Positions 36,141 through 44,343 of a stretch of 64,000 nucleotides of DNA are shown here, one piece after another. A program made the position numbers and the translations under genes. The notes beneath the pieces were generated by a model. It ran no database searches. It was not told where the DNA came from and saw only the letters and a program-made list of their open reading frames with translations. This DNA is from Kitasatospora phosalacinea (lineage in GTDB: Bacteria; Actinomycetota; Actinomycetes; Streptomycetales; Streptomycetaceae): NCBI RefSeq assembly GCF_000716545.1, contig NZ_JNWZ01000002.1, forward strand, positions 1-64,000, given 5' to 3'. How positions within the stretch are numbered: position 1 is the stretch's first letter; each line of letters opens with the position of its first letter.

Positions 36141-36773
36141 TCACAGCGTGTCGGCGGACTCCCGGCGCTCGTCCAGTTCCTTCAGCAGCGCCTGGAGTTC
36201 GGAGCGCACGAAGTCGCGGGTGGCGACCTCGCCGAGGCCGTGGCGCAGGGCCGCGACCTCGCGGGTCAGGTACTCGGTGTCGGCGATGTTCCGGTCGCTG
36301 CGGGCCCGGTCCTGCTCCATGTTGACCCGGTCCCGGTCGTCCTGGCGGTTCTGCGCGAGCAGGATCAGCGGCGCCGCGTACGAGGCCTGCAGGGAGAGCA
36401 TCAGGGTCAGGAAGATGAAGGGGTAGTCGTCGAAGCGGACGGACTCCGGCAGCAGGGTGTTCCACACCACCCAGGCGATGATCACCACCGTCATCCAGAC
36501 GATGAACCGCCCGGTGCCGAGGAAGCGCGCGATCCGCTCGGAGAGCTTGCCGAAGGCCTCCGGGTCCCAGGCGGGCAGCCGGACCAGCCCGGGCCGGCCG
36601 GTGCGCGGCTGGTCCAGCCGGGTGCGGGGGCCGCCCGGCGCGGAGGGCCGCTCCTCGCGGCGGCCGCGCTGCTCCCGGGCCCGGAGCTCGCGCAGCTGCC
36701 GCAGTTCGCGCAGCTCGCCCTGGATGCGCTGACCGGGGCCGCCCTCGCCCTGGCGCTTGCGGTCACCGTCCAC
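36141..36773 (-). CDS. DUF1003 membrane protein
   Basis: A 210-aa protein. An Arg/Glu-rich N-terminus of about 80 residues precedes LSERIARFLGTGRFI, then two membrane helices (about 92-112 and 122-142) and an acidic coiled tail. The pattern PEAFGKLSERIARFLG...FIFLTLMLSLQASYAAPLILLAQNRQ is that of DUF1003. The GTG start at 36773 lies inside the end of the MgtE-like gene (11-bp overlap), so the two are translationally coupled. A role in magnesium homeostasis is suggested by this coupling and by corA nearby, but it is inference. Confidence 0.88.
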   Translation of the reverse strand: MDGDRKRQGEGGPGQRIQGELRELRQLRELRAREQRGRREERPSAPGGPRTRLDQPRTGRPGLVRLPAWDPEAFGKLSERIARFLGTGRFIVWMTVVIIAWVVWNTLLPESVRFDDYPFIFLTLMLSLQASYAAPLILLAQNRQDDRDRVNMEQDRARSDRNIADTEYLTREVAALRHGLGEVATRDFVRSELQALLKELDERRESADTL

Positions 36774-38049
36774 CCCGCACCTCGCTCGTCTCCGTGCCGA
36801 TGCCGTGCGCCGCGCCCTCGCGCCAGTCCTCCGGCAGCAGGTGGTCCAGCACGTCGTCCACCGTGACGGTGCCCAGCAGGCGGTCGTCCTCGTCCACCAC
36901 CGGCGCCGCCACCAGGTTGTACGTGGCCAGGTAGGAGGTGATCAGCGGCAGCGGGGTGTTCGGCGGCAGCGGGTCGAGGTCGTCGTCCACCAGCGAGCCG
37001 ACCAGGGTGTACGGGGGCTCGCGCAGCAGCCGCTGGAAGTGGACGGTGCCCAGGTACCTCCCGGTCGGGGTCTCGTTCGGCGGGCGGCACACGTACACCT
37101 GCGCGGCCAGCGCCGGCTTGGTGTCCGCGACCCGCACCCGGGCCAGCGCCTCGGCGACCGAGGCGTCCGGCTCCAGCACGATCGGCTCGGTGGTCATCAA
37201 CCCGCCCGCGGTGTCCTCCTCGTAGGAGAGCAGGCGGCGCATCTCCTCCGCCTCGGCGGGCTCCATCAGCCGCAGCAGGCGCTCCGCGTCGGCCTCCGGG
37301 AGCTCGGAGAGCAGGTCGGCGGCGTCGTCCGGGTCCATGGTCTCCAGGATGTCGGCGGCGCGCTCCTCCTTCAGCTTGCCGATGATCTCCACCTGGTCGT
37401 CCTCGGGCAGCTCCTCCAGGACGTCGGCCAGCCGGTCGTCGTCGAGGGCGGCGGCGACCTCGGCCCGGCGCTTGGCCGACAGGTGGTGCATGACGTTGGC
37501 CAGGTCGGCGGGGCGGAGCTGTTCGAAGGTGGCCAGCAGGTTGGCCGCGCCCTGGCCCTCCTCGGTCAGCGAGAAGCCGGTCACCGCCGACCAGTCCAGC
37601 AGCAGTTGCTCGCCCCTGGCCTTGCGCAGCCGGCTCGGCCGGCCGGCCTGCACGAAGACCTTGTCGATCTCCCACTCGCGCAGCCGGGTCTGCACCATCG
37701 CCACGTCCAGGACGGTCACCTCGTCGGCGGTCTTCGTCCTGGTCACGGTGCGGTCCAGCAGCTCGGCCAGCACCAGCGTCTCGGACGGGCGCTGCTCGAA
37801 GCGGCGCATGTTCAGCAGCCCGGTGGAGAGCACCTGGCCGGACTCCAGGCTGGTCACCCTGGTCATCGGCAGGAAGATCCGCCGCCGCCCGATCACCTCC
37901 ACCACCAGCCCCAGCACCCGGGGCGGCCGCCCGCCCAGCCGCAGCGAGACCACCACGTCCCGGACCCGGCCGACCTGGTCGCCGTTCGGGTCGAACACCG
38001 GGACGCCGGAGAGGTGGGAGATGAAGACCCGGCTGCCTGGCCCCGCCAT
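36763..38049 (-). CDS. PRC-barrel / MgtE N-domain / CBS-domain protein without transport domain
   Basis: A 428-aa cytosolic protein. Order: a PRC-barrel-like domain (VFISHLSGVPVFDPNGDQVG, residues 5-75), a middle region, the MgtE intracellular N domain with repeated helices (LPEDDQVEIIGKLKEERAADILETMDPDDAADLLSELP, about 210-300), then a CBS pair (GLMTTEPIVL, about 315-415). MgtE channels continue with five membrane helices; here the protein simply ends after the CBS pair. It therefore keeps the magnesium sensor but lacks the pore. It resembles Rv1232c by position. ATG at 38049 has GGAGGGAG upstream. Confidence 0.9.
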   Translation of the reverse strand: MAGPGSRVFISHLSGVPVFDPNGDQVGRVRDVVVSLRLGGRPPRVLGLVVEVIGRRRIFLPMTRVTSLESGQVLSTGLLNMRRFEQRPSETLVLAELLDRTVTRTKTADEVTVLDVAMVQTRLREWEIDKVFVQAGRPSRLRKARGEQLLLDWSAVTGFSLTEEGQGAANLLATFEQLRPADLANVMHHLSAKRRAEVAAALDDDRLADVLEELPEDDQVEIIGKLKEERAADILETMDPDDAADLLSELPEADAERLLRLMEPAEAEEMRRLLSYEEDTAGGLMTTEPIVLEPDASVAEALARVRVADTKPALAAQVYVCRPPNETPTGRYLGTVHFQRLLREPPYTLVGSLVDDDLDPLPPNTPLPLITSYLATYNLVAAPVVDEDDRLLGTVTVDDVLDHLLPEDWREGAAHGIGTETSEVRGGR

Positions 38050-38161
38050 ACGAGACTCCCTCCGGGGAAACGGACACAACCCCCCAAATCTAGCGGCGGC
38101 GGGGGAGGGAGACGCGCTGAGCGGGCGAGGGTCGCGCAAAAGGGGTGCGGGGAGCCGCGGG

Positions 38162-38695
38162 TCAGCGCCCGCGCTTCTTGAAGAGCAGCCTGGGCAGCCC
38201 CGCCGGGACCGGCTCGCGGGTGGTGGCCGGGGTGGGCATCGGGGCGGCGGAGAGGTCGCCGTCGGGGAGCGGGGCGAGGTCGGCGCCGGCGGGGTCCAGG
38301 CGCAGGACGCGGCACTCGCGGGCCCAACGGTCGCCGATGGTGTCGGTGTCGGGGGCGTTGAGGCGCTTGCCCTTGAGCTCCTCGACGGCGCCGTCCCAGG
38401 CGGGGGTGCCGGGGTCGAGGAGGGTGACGGCGGCGGTGAGGGCGACCAGGCGGCCCCACTTGTCCTTGCTGCGCAGGGTGACCTCGGCCGGGGCGCCGGC
38501 GGCGAGCCCGTGCAGGGGCTGCTCGGAGCCGTCACCGACGACGACGATCGCGCCGTCGTGCCAGGCGTGCCAGAGCGGGCGGGCCTGCGGCTGCCCGGCG
38601 GGCCGGACCCAGAGCAGGCCGGACTTCTTGGCGGCTTCCTCCACCAGGGCCCGGTCGAGGAAGTCCGTGGGGCTCGCGGTCGTCGTACGCTCCAT
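38162..38695 (-). CDS. FMN-binding split-barrel (pyridoxamine oxidase-like) protein
   Basis: A 177-aa soluble protein. The stretch SGLLWVRPAGQPQARPLWHAWHDGAIVVVGDG followed by LRSKDKWGRLVAL is the beta-barrel pattern of pyridoxamine phosphate oxidase-like proteins, usually FMN or F420 dependent in actinobacteria. No catalytic residue can be named with safety. The start is ATG at 38695. It lies 112 bp upstream of the MgtE-like gene on the same strand and is divergent from the EamA transporter gene. Confidence 0.65.
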   Translation of the reverse strand: MERTTTASPTDFLDRALVEEAAKKSGLLWVRPAGQPQARPLWHAWHDGAIVVVGDGSEQPLHGLAAGAPAEVTLRSKDKWGRLVALTAAVTLLDPGTPAWDGAVEELKGKRLNAPDTDTIGDRWARECRVLRLDPAGADLAPLPDGDLSAAPMPTPATTREPVPAGLPRLLFKKRGR

Positions 38696-38814
38696 GGCGC
38701 ACAGCGTACGGCCTGGGCCGCGGCGGGCCGGTTCCGTCCCCCGGACGACAGTGCCGTAACCATCCGACAACCCTTACCGTATAGGCGGTCCACCACACTG
38801 CCCGAAGGAGCGCC

Positions 38815-39735
38815 GTGACCGCCGTCAGCACCACCGCCCCCGCCGCACCCCCGGCGCCCGGGGAACGACGGCGACTGCCGCGCACCGACCTGCTGCTGCT
38901 GGCGGTGTCGATCGCGGGCATCTCGCTGTCCGCGCCGCTGATCAGCGCGACGGCCGCGCCCGCGCTGGCGATCGCGTTCTGGCGCAACGGCATGTCGGTG
39001 GCGGTGCTGGGCCCGTACGCGCTGTGGCGGCACCGGGCCGAGCTGCGCGGCATCCCGCGCCGGGCGCTGGTGCTGGCGGCGGCGGCGGGCGTGCTGCTGG
39101 CGCTGCACTTCGCGCTGTGGATGCCGAGCCTGCGGATGACCTCGGTGGCGTCGTCCACGGCGCTGGTGACCACCACCCCGCTGTGGGCGATCCTGCTGAT
39201 GCGGCTGACCGGGGTGCGGGCGCCCAGGCTGGTGTGGCTGGGCGCGGGCGTGGCGTTCGCGGGCGTGCTGGTGCTGACCGGCGTCGACCTGACGGTCTCG
39301 GCGCGGGCGCTGCTGGGCGACGCCCTGGCGCTGGCGGCGGGCGCGGCGGCGGCCGGGTACATGCTGCTGGGCGCGGAGGTGCGGCGCACCGTGTCGACCA
39401 CCGCGTACACCCTGGTCTGCTACGCGACCTGCGCCCTCGCGCTGCTGGCGGTCTGCCTGCTGACCGGCGTCCGGCTCGGCGGCTGGTCGGCGGGCGCGTG
39501 GTGGCAGATCTTCCTGCTGATGGTGACGGCGCAGCTGCTCGGACACTCGCTGAGCAACCGGGTGGTGCGCACCCTGGGCCCGTCGATCACCTCGACGGCG
39601 ATCCTGCTGGAGACCCCGGGCGCGGCGCTGATCGCCGCGGTGTGGCTGGGCCAGTGGCCGCCGGCGGCGGCCTACCCGGCGGTGGGGCTGATCCTGCTGG
39701 GCCTGGTGCTGGTGGCCCGGGCGGAGCGTCGCTGA
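38815..39735 (+). CDS. DMT superfamily (EamA) transporter
   Basis: A 306-aa inner-membrane protein with ten hydrophobic segments in two EamA repeats (about 20-150 and 165-300), as in RhaT/YdcZ-like metabolite exporters. Typical features are ISLSAPLISATAAPALAIAFWRNG at the start of repeat one and LGPSITSTAILLETPGAALIAAV before the last helices. GTG at 38815 has GAAGGAG upstream. Substrate unknown. Convergent with corA, 19 bp apart, with only a short 6-bp hairpin (39740-39754) between them. Confidence 0.9.
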   Translation: MTAVSTTAPAAPPAPGERRRLPRTDLLLLAVSIAGISLSAPLISATAAPALAIAFWRNGMSVAVLGPYALWRHRAELRGIPRRALVLAAAAGVLLALHFALWMPSLRMTSVASSTALVTTTPLWAILLMRLTGVRAPRLVWLGAGVAFAGVLVLTGVDLTVSARALLGDALALAAGAAAAGYMLLGAEVRRTVSTTAYTLVCYATCALALLAVCLLTGVRLGGWSAGAWWQIFLLMVTAQLLGHSLSNRVVRTLGPSITSTAILLETPGAALIAAVWLGQWPPAAAYPAVGLILLGLVLVARAERR

Positions 39736-39754
39736 CGCCCCGCCCGGCGGGCGG

Positions 39755-40870
39755 TCACAGCCAGCCGTTGCGGCGGAAGCCCCGGTACATGCCGACGCAG
39801 ATCACCACGATCGCGCCGAGCACGGTCGGGTAGCCGTACGTCGACTTCAGCTCCGGCATGTTCTCGAAGTTCATCCCGTACACACCGGTGATCATGGTGG
39901 GGACGGCGAAGATCGCGGCCCAGGCGGTGATCTTGCGCATGTCCTCGTTCTGGGCGACCGAGACCTGCGCCAGGTTGGCCTGGAGCAGCGAGTTCAGCAG
40001 CTCGTCGAAGCCGTGCACCTGCTCGCTGACCCGGGCCAGGTGGTCGGCGACGTCCCGGAAGTACTTCTGCATGTCGAGGTCGACCAGCCGCGCGGTCGGC
40101 TCGGACAGCTGCAGCATCGGCCGCAGCAGCGGGGTGACGGCCCGCTTGAACTCCAGCACCTCGCGCTTGAGCTGGTAGACCCGGCCGACGTCGGTGCCGC
40201 GGCCGCCCTTGTTGGCGAACACGTCGTACTCGATCTCGTCCACGTCGTTCTGCAGCCGGTCGGCCACCAGCAGGTAGTTGTCCACCACGTGGTCGGCGAT
40301 GGCGTGCAGCACGGCGGCCGGGCCCTTGGCGAGCAGGCCGGTGCCCTCGGAGTCGGCCTCCAGGCGGTGCCGCAGCTCGCGCAGCGAGGAGTGCGCGCCG
40401 TGCCGGACGGTGATCACGAAGTCCGGGCCGGCGAAGACCATCAGCTCGCCGGTCTCGACCACCTCGCTGGTCGGGGTGAGCTGCTCGTGCTCGACGTAGC
40501 GGACGGTCTTGAACACCGCGAACAGCATGCCGTCGTACCGCTCGACCTTGGGGCGCTGGTGCGCGTGCACCGCGTCCTCCACGGCCAGCGGGTGCAGGCC
40601 GAAGCGCTGCGCGATGCCCTCGAACTCGGCCTCGGTCGGCTCGTGCAGGCCGATCCAGCTGAACGAGCCGGGCCCCATCTGGTGCGCCGCCTTCACCTGC
40701 CGGGCGGCCTCGCGCGGGCTGCAGGTCTCGCCGGTCCGCTTGCCCTGCTGGTAGACGGCGCAGTCCACCACCGCGGACGGGGTGTCGCCGGGCTTCGACT
40801 CGAACGCGTCGCCGACCCGGCGGCGGGCTGGACGGACGACGGCGGCGCGCAGGTTGTGCATCATCGACAT
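39755..40870 (-). CDS. corA: CorA magnesium/cobalt transporter
   Basis: A 371-aa pentameric magnesium channel. The long cytosolic alpha/beta funnel (residues 1-300) ends in the pore helix, and the selectivity motif GMN is present in VYGMNFENMPELK, followed by helix 2 (VLGAIVVICVGMYR) and a basic C-terminus. The conserved HEPTEAEFEGIAQRFGLHPLAVEDA is typical of CorA. The start is ATG at 40870. The gene has a 437-bp upstream region with a short ORF (see 41059-41130). With the MgtE-like protein 1.7 kb away, the locus appears devoted to magnesium. Confidence 0.94.
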   Translation of the reverse strand: MSMMHNLRAAVVRPARRRVGDAFESKPGDTPSAVVDCAVYQQGKRTGETCSPREAARQVKAAHQMGPGSFSWIGLHEPTEAEFEGIAQRFGLHPLAVEDAVHAHQRPKVERYDGMLFAVFKTVRYVEHEQLTPTSEVVETGELMVFAGPDFVITVRHGAHSSLRELRHRLEADSEGTGLLAKGPAAVLHAIADHVVDNYLLVADRLQNDVDEIEYDVFANKGGRGTDVGRVYQLKREVLEFKRAVTPLLRPMLQLSEPTARLVDLDMQKYFRDVADHLARVSEQVHGFDELLNSLLQANLAQVSVAQNEDMRKITAWAAIFAVPTMITGVYGMNFENMPELKSTYGYPTVLGAIVVICVGMYRGFRRNGWL

Positions 40871-41307
40871 GGCGCGGGCTCCCTAGGGCCGGACCGGCGC
40901 GCCCCGGGACATACCGGGGGAACGCGACGGCGGAAAACACCGGTGGACACGCCAGGGCCGAAGTACTGTCAGAAAGCCGTTCGCTGGGCGGGTTTCGTCG
41001 GATCAGCCCCGGGGAAGGTGCTCTCTCGGCCGCGCGCGACGCTGCGGGGTGGGCCCGGTCAGCCGCGCGGGCGGCGGTCCGGGGTGGGCCGGAGAGAGCT
41101 TCCGGTACTGCATGGTCGACTGCTGTCCACCGTGACCACCTCCTCCACGCCGGGGCCCGCGCGGGGGCCGTCGCGGCCTTGGTTCGCATCCACAAGGCCG
41201 ACCGCTCACATTAACAGCTCTTCCCGGAGCCGCGCCGGGCATTCGCCGTCCGCCGGGTAAAGGTCGCGCCAAGGTTCGGGGCGGCGCGCCCGCGCTAAGG
41301 TCGCCGC
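40871..41307. other. long intergenic region / possible leader of corA
   Basis: No established gene. It is the control region for corA (minus) and the SUFU gene (plus). It holds a short ORF with an ideal ribosome-binding site on the corA strand (41130-41059), GC hairpins such as one near 41155-41172 and an AT-richer patch at 41205-41220. I cannot recognise an M-box riboswitch by eye. Confidence 0.5.
41059..41130 (-). other. possible 23-codon leader ORF upstream of corA
   Basis: On the corA strand GGAGGAGG (41146-41139) is followed after eight bases by GTG at 41130 and an open frame of 23 codons (VDSSRPCSTG...RRPRG) ending 188 bp before corA. An overlapping frame from ATG 41113 gives 36 residues with nine prolines. 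The spacing is ideal, but a GC-rich genome offers many such frames by chance. Confidence 0.25.
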
Positions 41308-41952
41308 ATGGCGCACGACTTCCCTCACTTCGGCGACTTCTCGCAACCGGACGGCCCCGCGGGCCCGACCCGGCAGACCGTCCTCACCCTGATCGAGGCC
41401 CGGTTGACCGGCGCCTTCGGCGACCCCACCGGCCGGGCCGCCGTCACCTTCGTCGGCGCGGACCGGATCGAGGTGCTGCGCTTCGGCCCCGACGCCGACG
41501 GCCTGGTCCGGTACGCGACGCTCGGCATGGCCGCCGCCCCGATGGCCGACCCGACCTCCGCGGTCGCCGACCCGGTGCGCGGCCCGCGCGCCGAACTGGT
41601 GCTGACCGTCCGCGGCGGCCGCGACGAGGTGCACAGGGCGCTCGCGGTGTTCGCCGCCACCCCGCAGGTCGAGGGCCTGGTGGTGGCCCCGGGCGGCTCG
41701 CTCGACCTCGGCTCCCCGCTGTGGGCCGGCGCCCCGTTCACCTCGGTGCTGGCCGCCGAGCCCGGCGGCCTGGTCGCGGACCTCGAACTCCCCGCCCCCG
41801 CCGACCCGGTGCGTTTCCTGCCGCTGCTGCCGATGACCCCCAACGAGGCCGCCTTCAAGCGCGTCCAGGGCGCCGAGGCGCTCCAGGAGCGCTGGCTGAA
41901 GCACGGCACCGACCTGCGCGACCCCGCCCGCCGGGGCGTCCCGCTGGACTGA
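41308..41952 (+). CDS. suppressor of fused (SUFU) domain protein
   Basis: A 214-aa cytosolic protein of the bacterial SUFU group. Conserved stretches are AAVTFVGADRIEVLRF, VRYATLGMAAAPMADP, RAELVLTVRG and the C-terminal FLPLLPMTPNEAAFKRVQGAEALQERW, which I recognise from streptomycete SUFU proteins. Bacterial SUFU proteins have been proposed as immunity proteins of polymorphic toxins or as folding partners; no toxin gene is adjacent here. ATG at 41308. Convergent with the PHP gene. Confidence 0.88.
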   Translation: MAHDFPHFGDFSQPDGPAGPTRQTVLTLIEARLTGAFGDPTGRAAVTFVGADRIEVLRFGPDADGLVRYATLGMAAAPMADPTSAVADPVRGPRAELVLTVRGGRDEVHRALAVFAATPQVEGLVVAPGGSLDLGSPLWAGAPFTSVLAAEPGGLVADLELPAPADPVRFLPLLPMTPNEAAFKRVQGAEALQERWLKHGTDLRDPARRGVPLD

Positions 41953-41968
41953 GGCCGCCCGGCGGGCA

Positions 41969-42817
41969 TCAGCCGGTGATCGGCGCCGCCCCCGTCGCCT
42001 GCGCGAGCAGCTGCTCGTACGCGGCCGGGTCGGTGGTGTGCTCGCCGAGCCGGACGGTCTTGCGGCTGCCGTGGTAGTCACTGGAGCCGGTGGTGAACAG
42101 CCCCAACTCGGCCGCCAGGCCGCGCAGTCGGGCCCTGGTCTCCTCGTCGTGGTCGACGTGGTCGACCTCCAGCCCGCCCAGCCCGGCCGCCGCCAGGTCG
42201 GCGATCACCTCGTCCGGCACCGTCCGCCCGCGCTTCACCGCGCCCGGGTGCGCGAACACCGGCACCCCGCCCGCCGCCCGCACCAGCCGGACCGCCGCCA
42301 CCGGGTCGGTCTCGTGCTTGCGGACGTCGGCCCGGCCGCCGTTGGCCAGCCACTCGGGCGTGAACGCGTCCGAGACGGTCGCCACCACGCCCGCCTCCAC
42401 CAGCGCCGAGGCGATGTGCGGACGCCCCACCGAGCCGGCGCCCGCGATCCGCTCCACCTGCTCCCAGCTGATCGGCGCCCCCAGCTCCCGGCAGCGCTCC
42501 ACGACCGCCCGCCCGCGCCGGAAGCGGTCGGTGCGGACCAGCTCCCGCTCGGCCGCGAAGGCCGGCTCCGCCGGGTCGAACAGGTACGCCAGCAGGTGCA
42601 TGCTGACGCCGTCCACCTGGCAGGACAGTTCCGCCCCCGGCACCAGCACCAGCCCCGTCCCGGCCACCGCGGCCGCCGCCTCCCCGTACCCGGACACCGT
42701 GTCGTGGTCGGTCAGCGCCACCACGTCCAGCCCGGCCGCGACCGCGTTGGCGACCAGCTCGGCCGGGGAGTCGGTGCCGTCGGAGGCGTTGCTGTGGGCG
42801 TGCAGATCGATGCGCAT
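41969..42817 (-). CDS. PHP domain phosphoesterase (RNase AM / nucleoside bisphosphatase-like)
   Basis: A 282-aa metal-dependent phosphoesterase. The four PHP motifs are visible: DLHAHSNASDGT (residues 4-15), ALTDHDTVSG (about 35), a central VPGAELSC and the C-terminal FAHPGAVKRG, VDHVDHDEE and TGSSDYHGS. Proteins of this length act on 3',5'-nucleoside bisphosphates or RNA 5' ends (TrpH/YciV group). The start is ATG at 42817. It lies 67 bp downstream of the DUF6758 gene in the same direction and may be co-transcribed with it. Confidence 0.9.
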   Translation of the reverse strand: MRIDLHAHSNASDGTDSPAELVANAVAAGLDVVALTDHDTVSGYGEAAAAVAGTGLVLVPGAELSCQVDGVSMHLLAYLFDPAEPAFAAERELVRTDRFRRGRAVVERCRELGAPISWEQVERIAGAGSVGRPHIASALVEAGVVATVSDAFTPEWLANGGRADVRKHETDPVAAVRLVRAAGGVPVFAHPGAVKRGRTVPDEVIADLAAAGLGGLEVDHVDHDEETRARLRGLAAELGLFTTGSSDYHGSRKTVRLGEHTTDPAAYEQLLAQATGAAPITG

Positions 42818-42884
42818 GCCGCCCAGGATAGGGAGCCCGCCACGGCGGGGCGGCGGACGGGCCGTCGGGGCCGGGCGGCCGGGT

Positions 42885-43523
42885 TCAGCCCAGCAGGCGC
42901 GGGGAGAGCGCCCCGCAGGGCAGCAGGCCGAGCTCGGCCCCCGCGTCCCGCAGGTCGGTCAGCACCAGTTCGTCGTGCATCAGCAGCGCCGACTGCTCCG
43001 GCCAGGCGATCGCCCACAGCCACAGGCCGCGCGCCTCGCCGACGTACACCGCGCGGTCGTCCGGCGCGCCCGGCACGTGGAACATCGGGGTCGGCCGGCC
43101 CGCCGCCATCAGCTTGGCGTCGGCCGGCTTGTACAGCGCCACCGAATCGCCCGGGTCCGGCCCGTCCAGCCCGGCGTAGCGGGCGCCCAGGCCGATGCCC
43201 AGTTCCTCGGCGACCAGCACCAGCTCGCCGAACCCGCCCAGCGGGGCCGGCCCCGAGCAGGCGACGGCGGTCGCCCGGGCGCCCGACAGGTCGTCACCGG
43301 CGTGCGCGATCCCGGTGAACAGCCAGCCCACCGGCAGCGGCCAGGGCAGCCAGACCGGCACCTGCGAGCGGTTCACCGCCACGTTCAGGGCCTCGATGCT
43401 GGGGGGCAGCACCGGCTGCATCGGGTGCACGGCGCCGTGCAGATCGCACTGCCAGGTGTCGGAGAAGAGGCCGGGGGCGCGGACCCGACCGGCGCACCTC
43501 GGGCAGCTTGGCTCGCCCCTCAT
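42885..43523 (-). CDS. DUF6758 family zinc-ribbon-like protein
   Basis: A 212-aa protein whose N-terminus is a small zinc ribbon (CPRC near residue 7, then WQCDLHG about 16 residues later). The rest is conserved among streptomycetes: VPVWLPWPLPVGWLFTG, ATAVACSGPAPLGGFGELVLVAEELGIGLGARYAG. ATG at 43523 (MRGEPSCPRC) matches how I recall homologues starting, but TTG at 43532 has the better-spaced GGAGG. Function unknown. Confidence 0.82.
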   Translation of the reverse strand: MRGEPSCPRCAGRVRAPGLFSDTWQCDLHGAVHPMQPVLPPSIEALNVAVNRSQVPVWLPWPLPVGWLFTGIAHAGDDLSGARATAVACSGPAPLGGFGELVLVAEELGIGLGARYAGLDGPDPGDSVALYKPADAKLMAAGRPTPMFHVPGAPDDRAVYVGEARGLWLWAIAWPEQSALLMHDELVLTDLRDAGAELGLLPCGALSPRLLG

Positions 43524-43678
43524 AACCGACAACGGTCCTCCCTCCGGACTGCTGCGTCAAGGACGATCACCCGTAAGGAGTGCGTCACGAGCCGCCCCGG
43601 CGACGGCCCGGGTCCGGCAGAGGTGATGTCCCGCCGGGAGCCCCGTCAAACCCCCGCAGGTGGCGCCCCCCGAACACA

Positions 43679-43727
43679 CTGACGCCCCGTCGTCCCAGGA
43701 GGGTCTCCTGCGGTGACGGGGCGTCAG
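43679..43727 (-). terminator. nested hairpin terminator
   Basis: An outer perfect 13-bp stem (43679-43691 with 43715-43727) encloses an inner 6-bp stem (CAGGAG with CTCCTG, about 43696-43710). It lies 47 bp beyond the stop of the 47-aa gene at 43774. Confidence 0.8.
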
Positions 43728-43773
43728 CCGGGTATCGGAACGTCGGACGACTCGGAGGTGCGTCCGCGTTCGC

Positions 43774-43917
43774 TCACACGGCCTTGCACGGCCGGATGTA
43801 CAGGCGTTCGCCGGTCTGTGCGGCGGCCTTCAGGTACTCGGAGACGGTCTCCGCGTCGGCGATCAGCCGATCGGCCTCCGTCCCCGCGTGATCCAGGCGC
43901 AGGATCTCGAAACGCAT
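43774..43917 (-). CDS. conserved small protein (47 aa)
   Basis: A 47-aa protein: MRFEILRLDHAGTEADRLIA at the start, GERLYIRPCKAV at the end. Similar short proteins with MRFEI-RLD and RLWIRPAD are common in streptomycetes, so this is a real gene although tiny. A good GGGAGAGG lies four bases before the ATG, and a strong terminator follows. Predicted beta-alpha-beta, no membrane part. The unusual C-terminal Cys (RPCKAV) is not seen in the forms I recall. Function unknown. Confidence 0.75.
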   Translation of the reverse strand: MRFEILRLDHAGTEADRLIADAETVSEYLKAAAQTGERLYIRPCKAV

Positions 43918-44343
43918 GGGCCTCTCCCTTCCCGTCCTCGGGGTCCGAGGCGGACTCGGCCGACGATCGGCCACCAGGCGGTGGTTCGTCGGCGTTGGCT
44001 GGGTCGGACGTCCGGCAGGTGCGGTCACCCGTCGCTCCCCCCACTCTCAGGCAGGACTCGTTCAGCGGCACTTTTCCTTGCGGCACTGGAGGGAGGCTGT
44101 GGTGCCCCGATGACTCACTGTGCCGCGACGCTGCTTCCCGGCGATTGCCCGCCGGTAAATCCGTGGTTTCGGCGGTCGGAGGAGGGTGCGGCCGCCGGAG
44201 GGTGTTCATCCCGGACAAAATCAAATATTACCCGAGCTAACGATTTTTGTCGCGTGAAAACCGGGGCCGACTTCCGGGCGGACGCCGGGGAGCCCGCCCG
44301 TGGCCGGAACCGGGCCGCGGAATCCGGTGCGCCGCGGGCCCGC
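43918..44343. other. intergenic region with AT-rich inverted repeat
   Basis: No gene seen. At 44214-44251 an imperfect inverted repeat (GACAAAATC and GATTTTTGTC) lies in a 45-bp stretch that is mostly A and T, against very high GC around it. It is upstream of the 47-aa gene and downstream of the hydrolase gene. The minus strand has TAATAT, a possible -10, at about 44230-44225. Confidence 0.45.

Noticed and set aside
40871..41307. M-box or other magnesium riboswitch upstream of corA
   Set aside because: I could not match conserved M-box segments by eye; a covariance-model search would be decisive.
43724..44224. Minus-strand frame of 166 codons over the 47-aa gene
   Set aside because: Composition is Arg/Ser/Pro-rich without conservation; the 47-aa frame has a good ribosome-binding site and recognisable family sequence.
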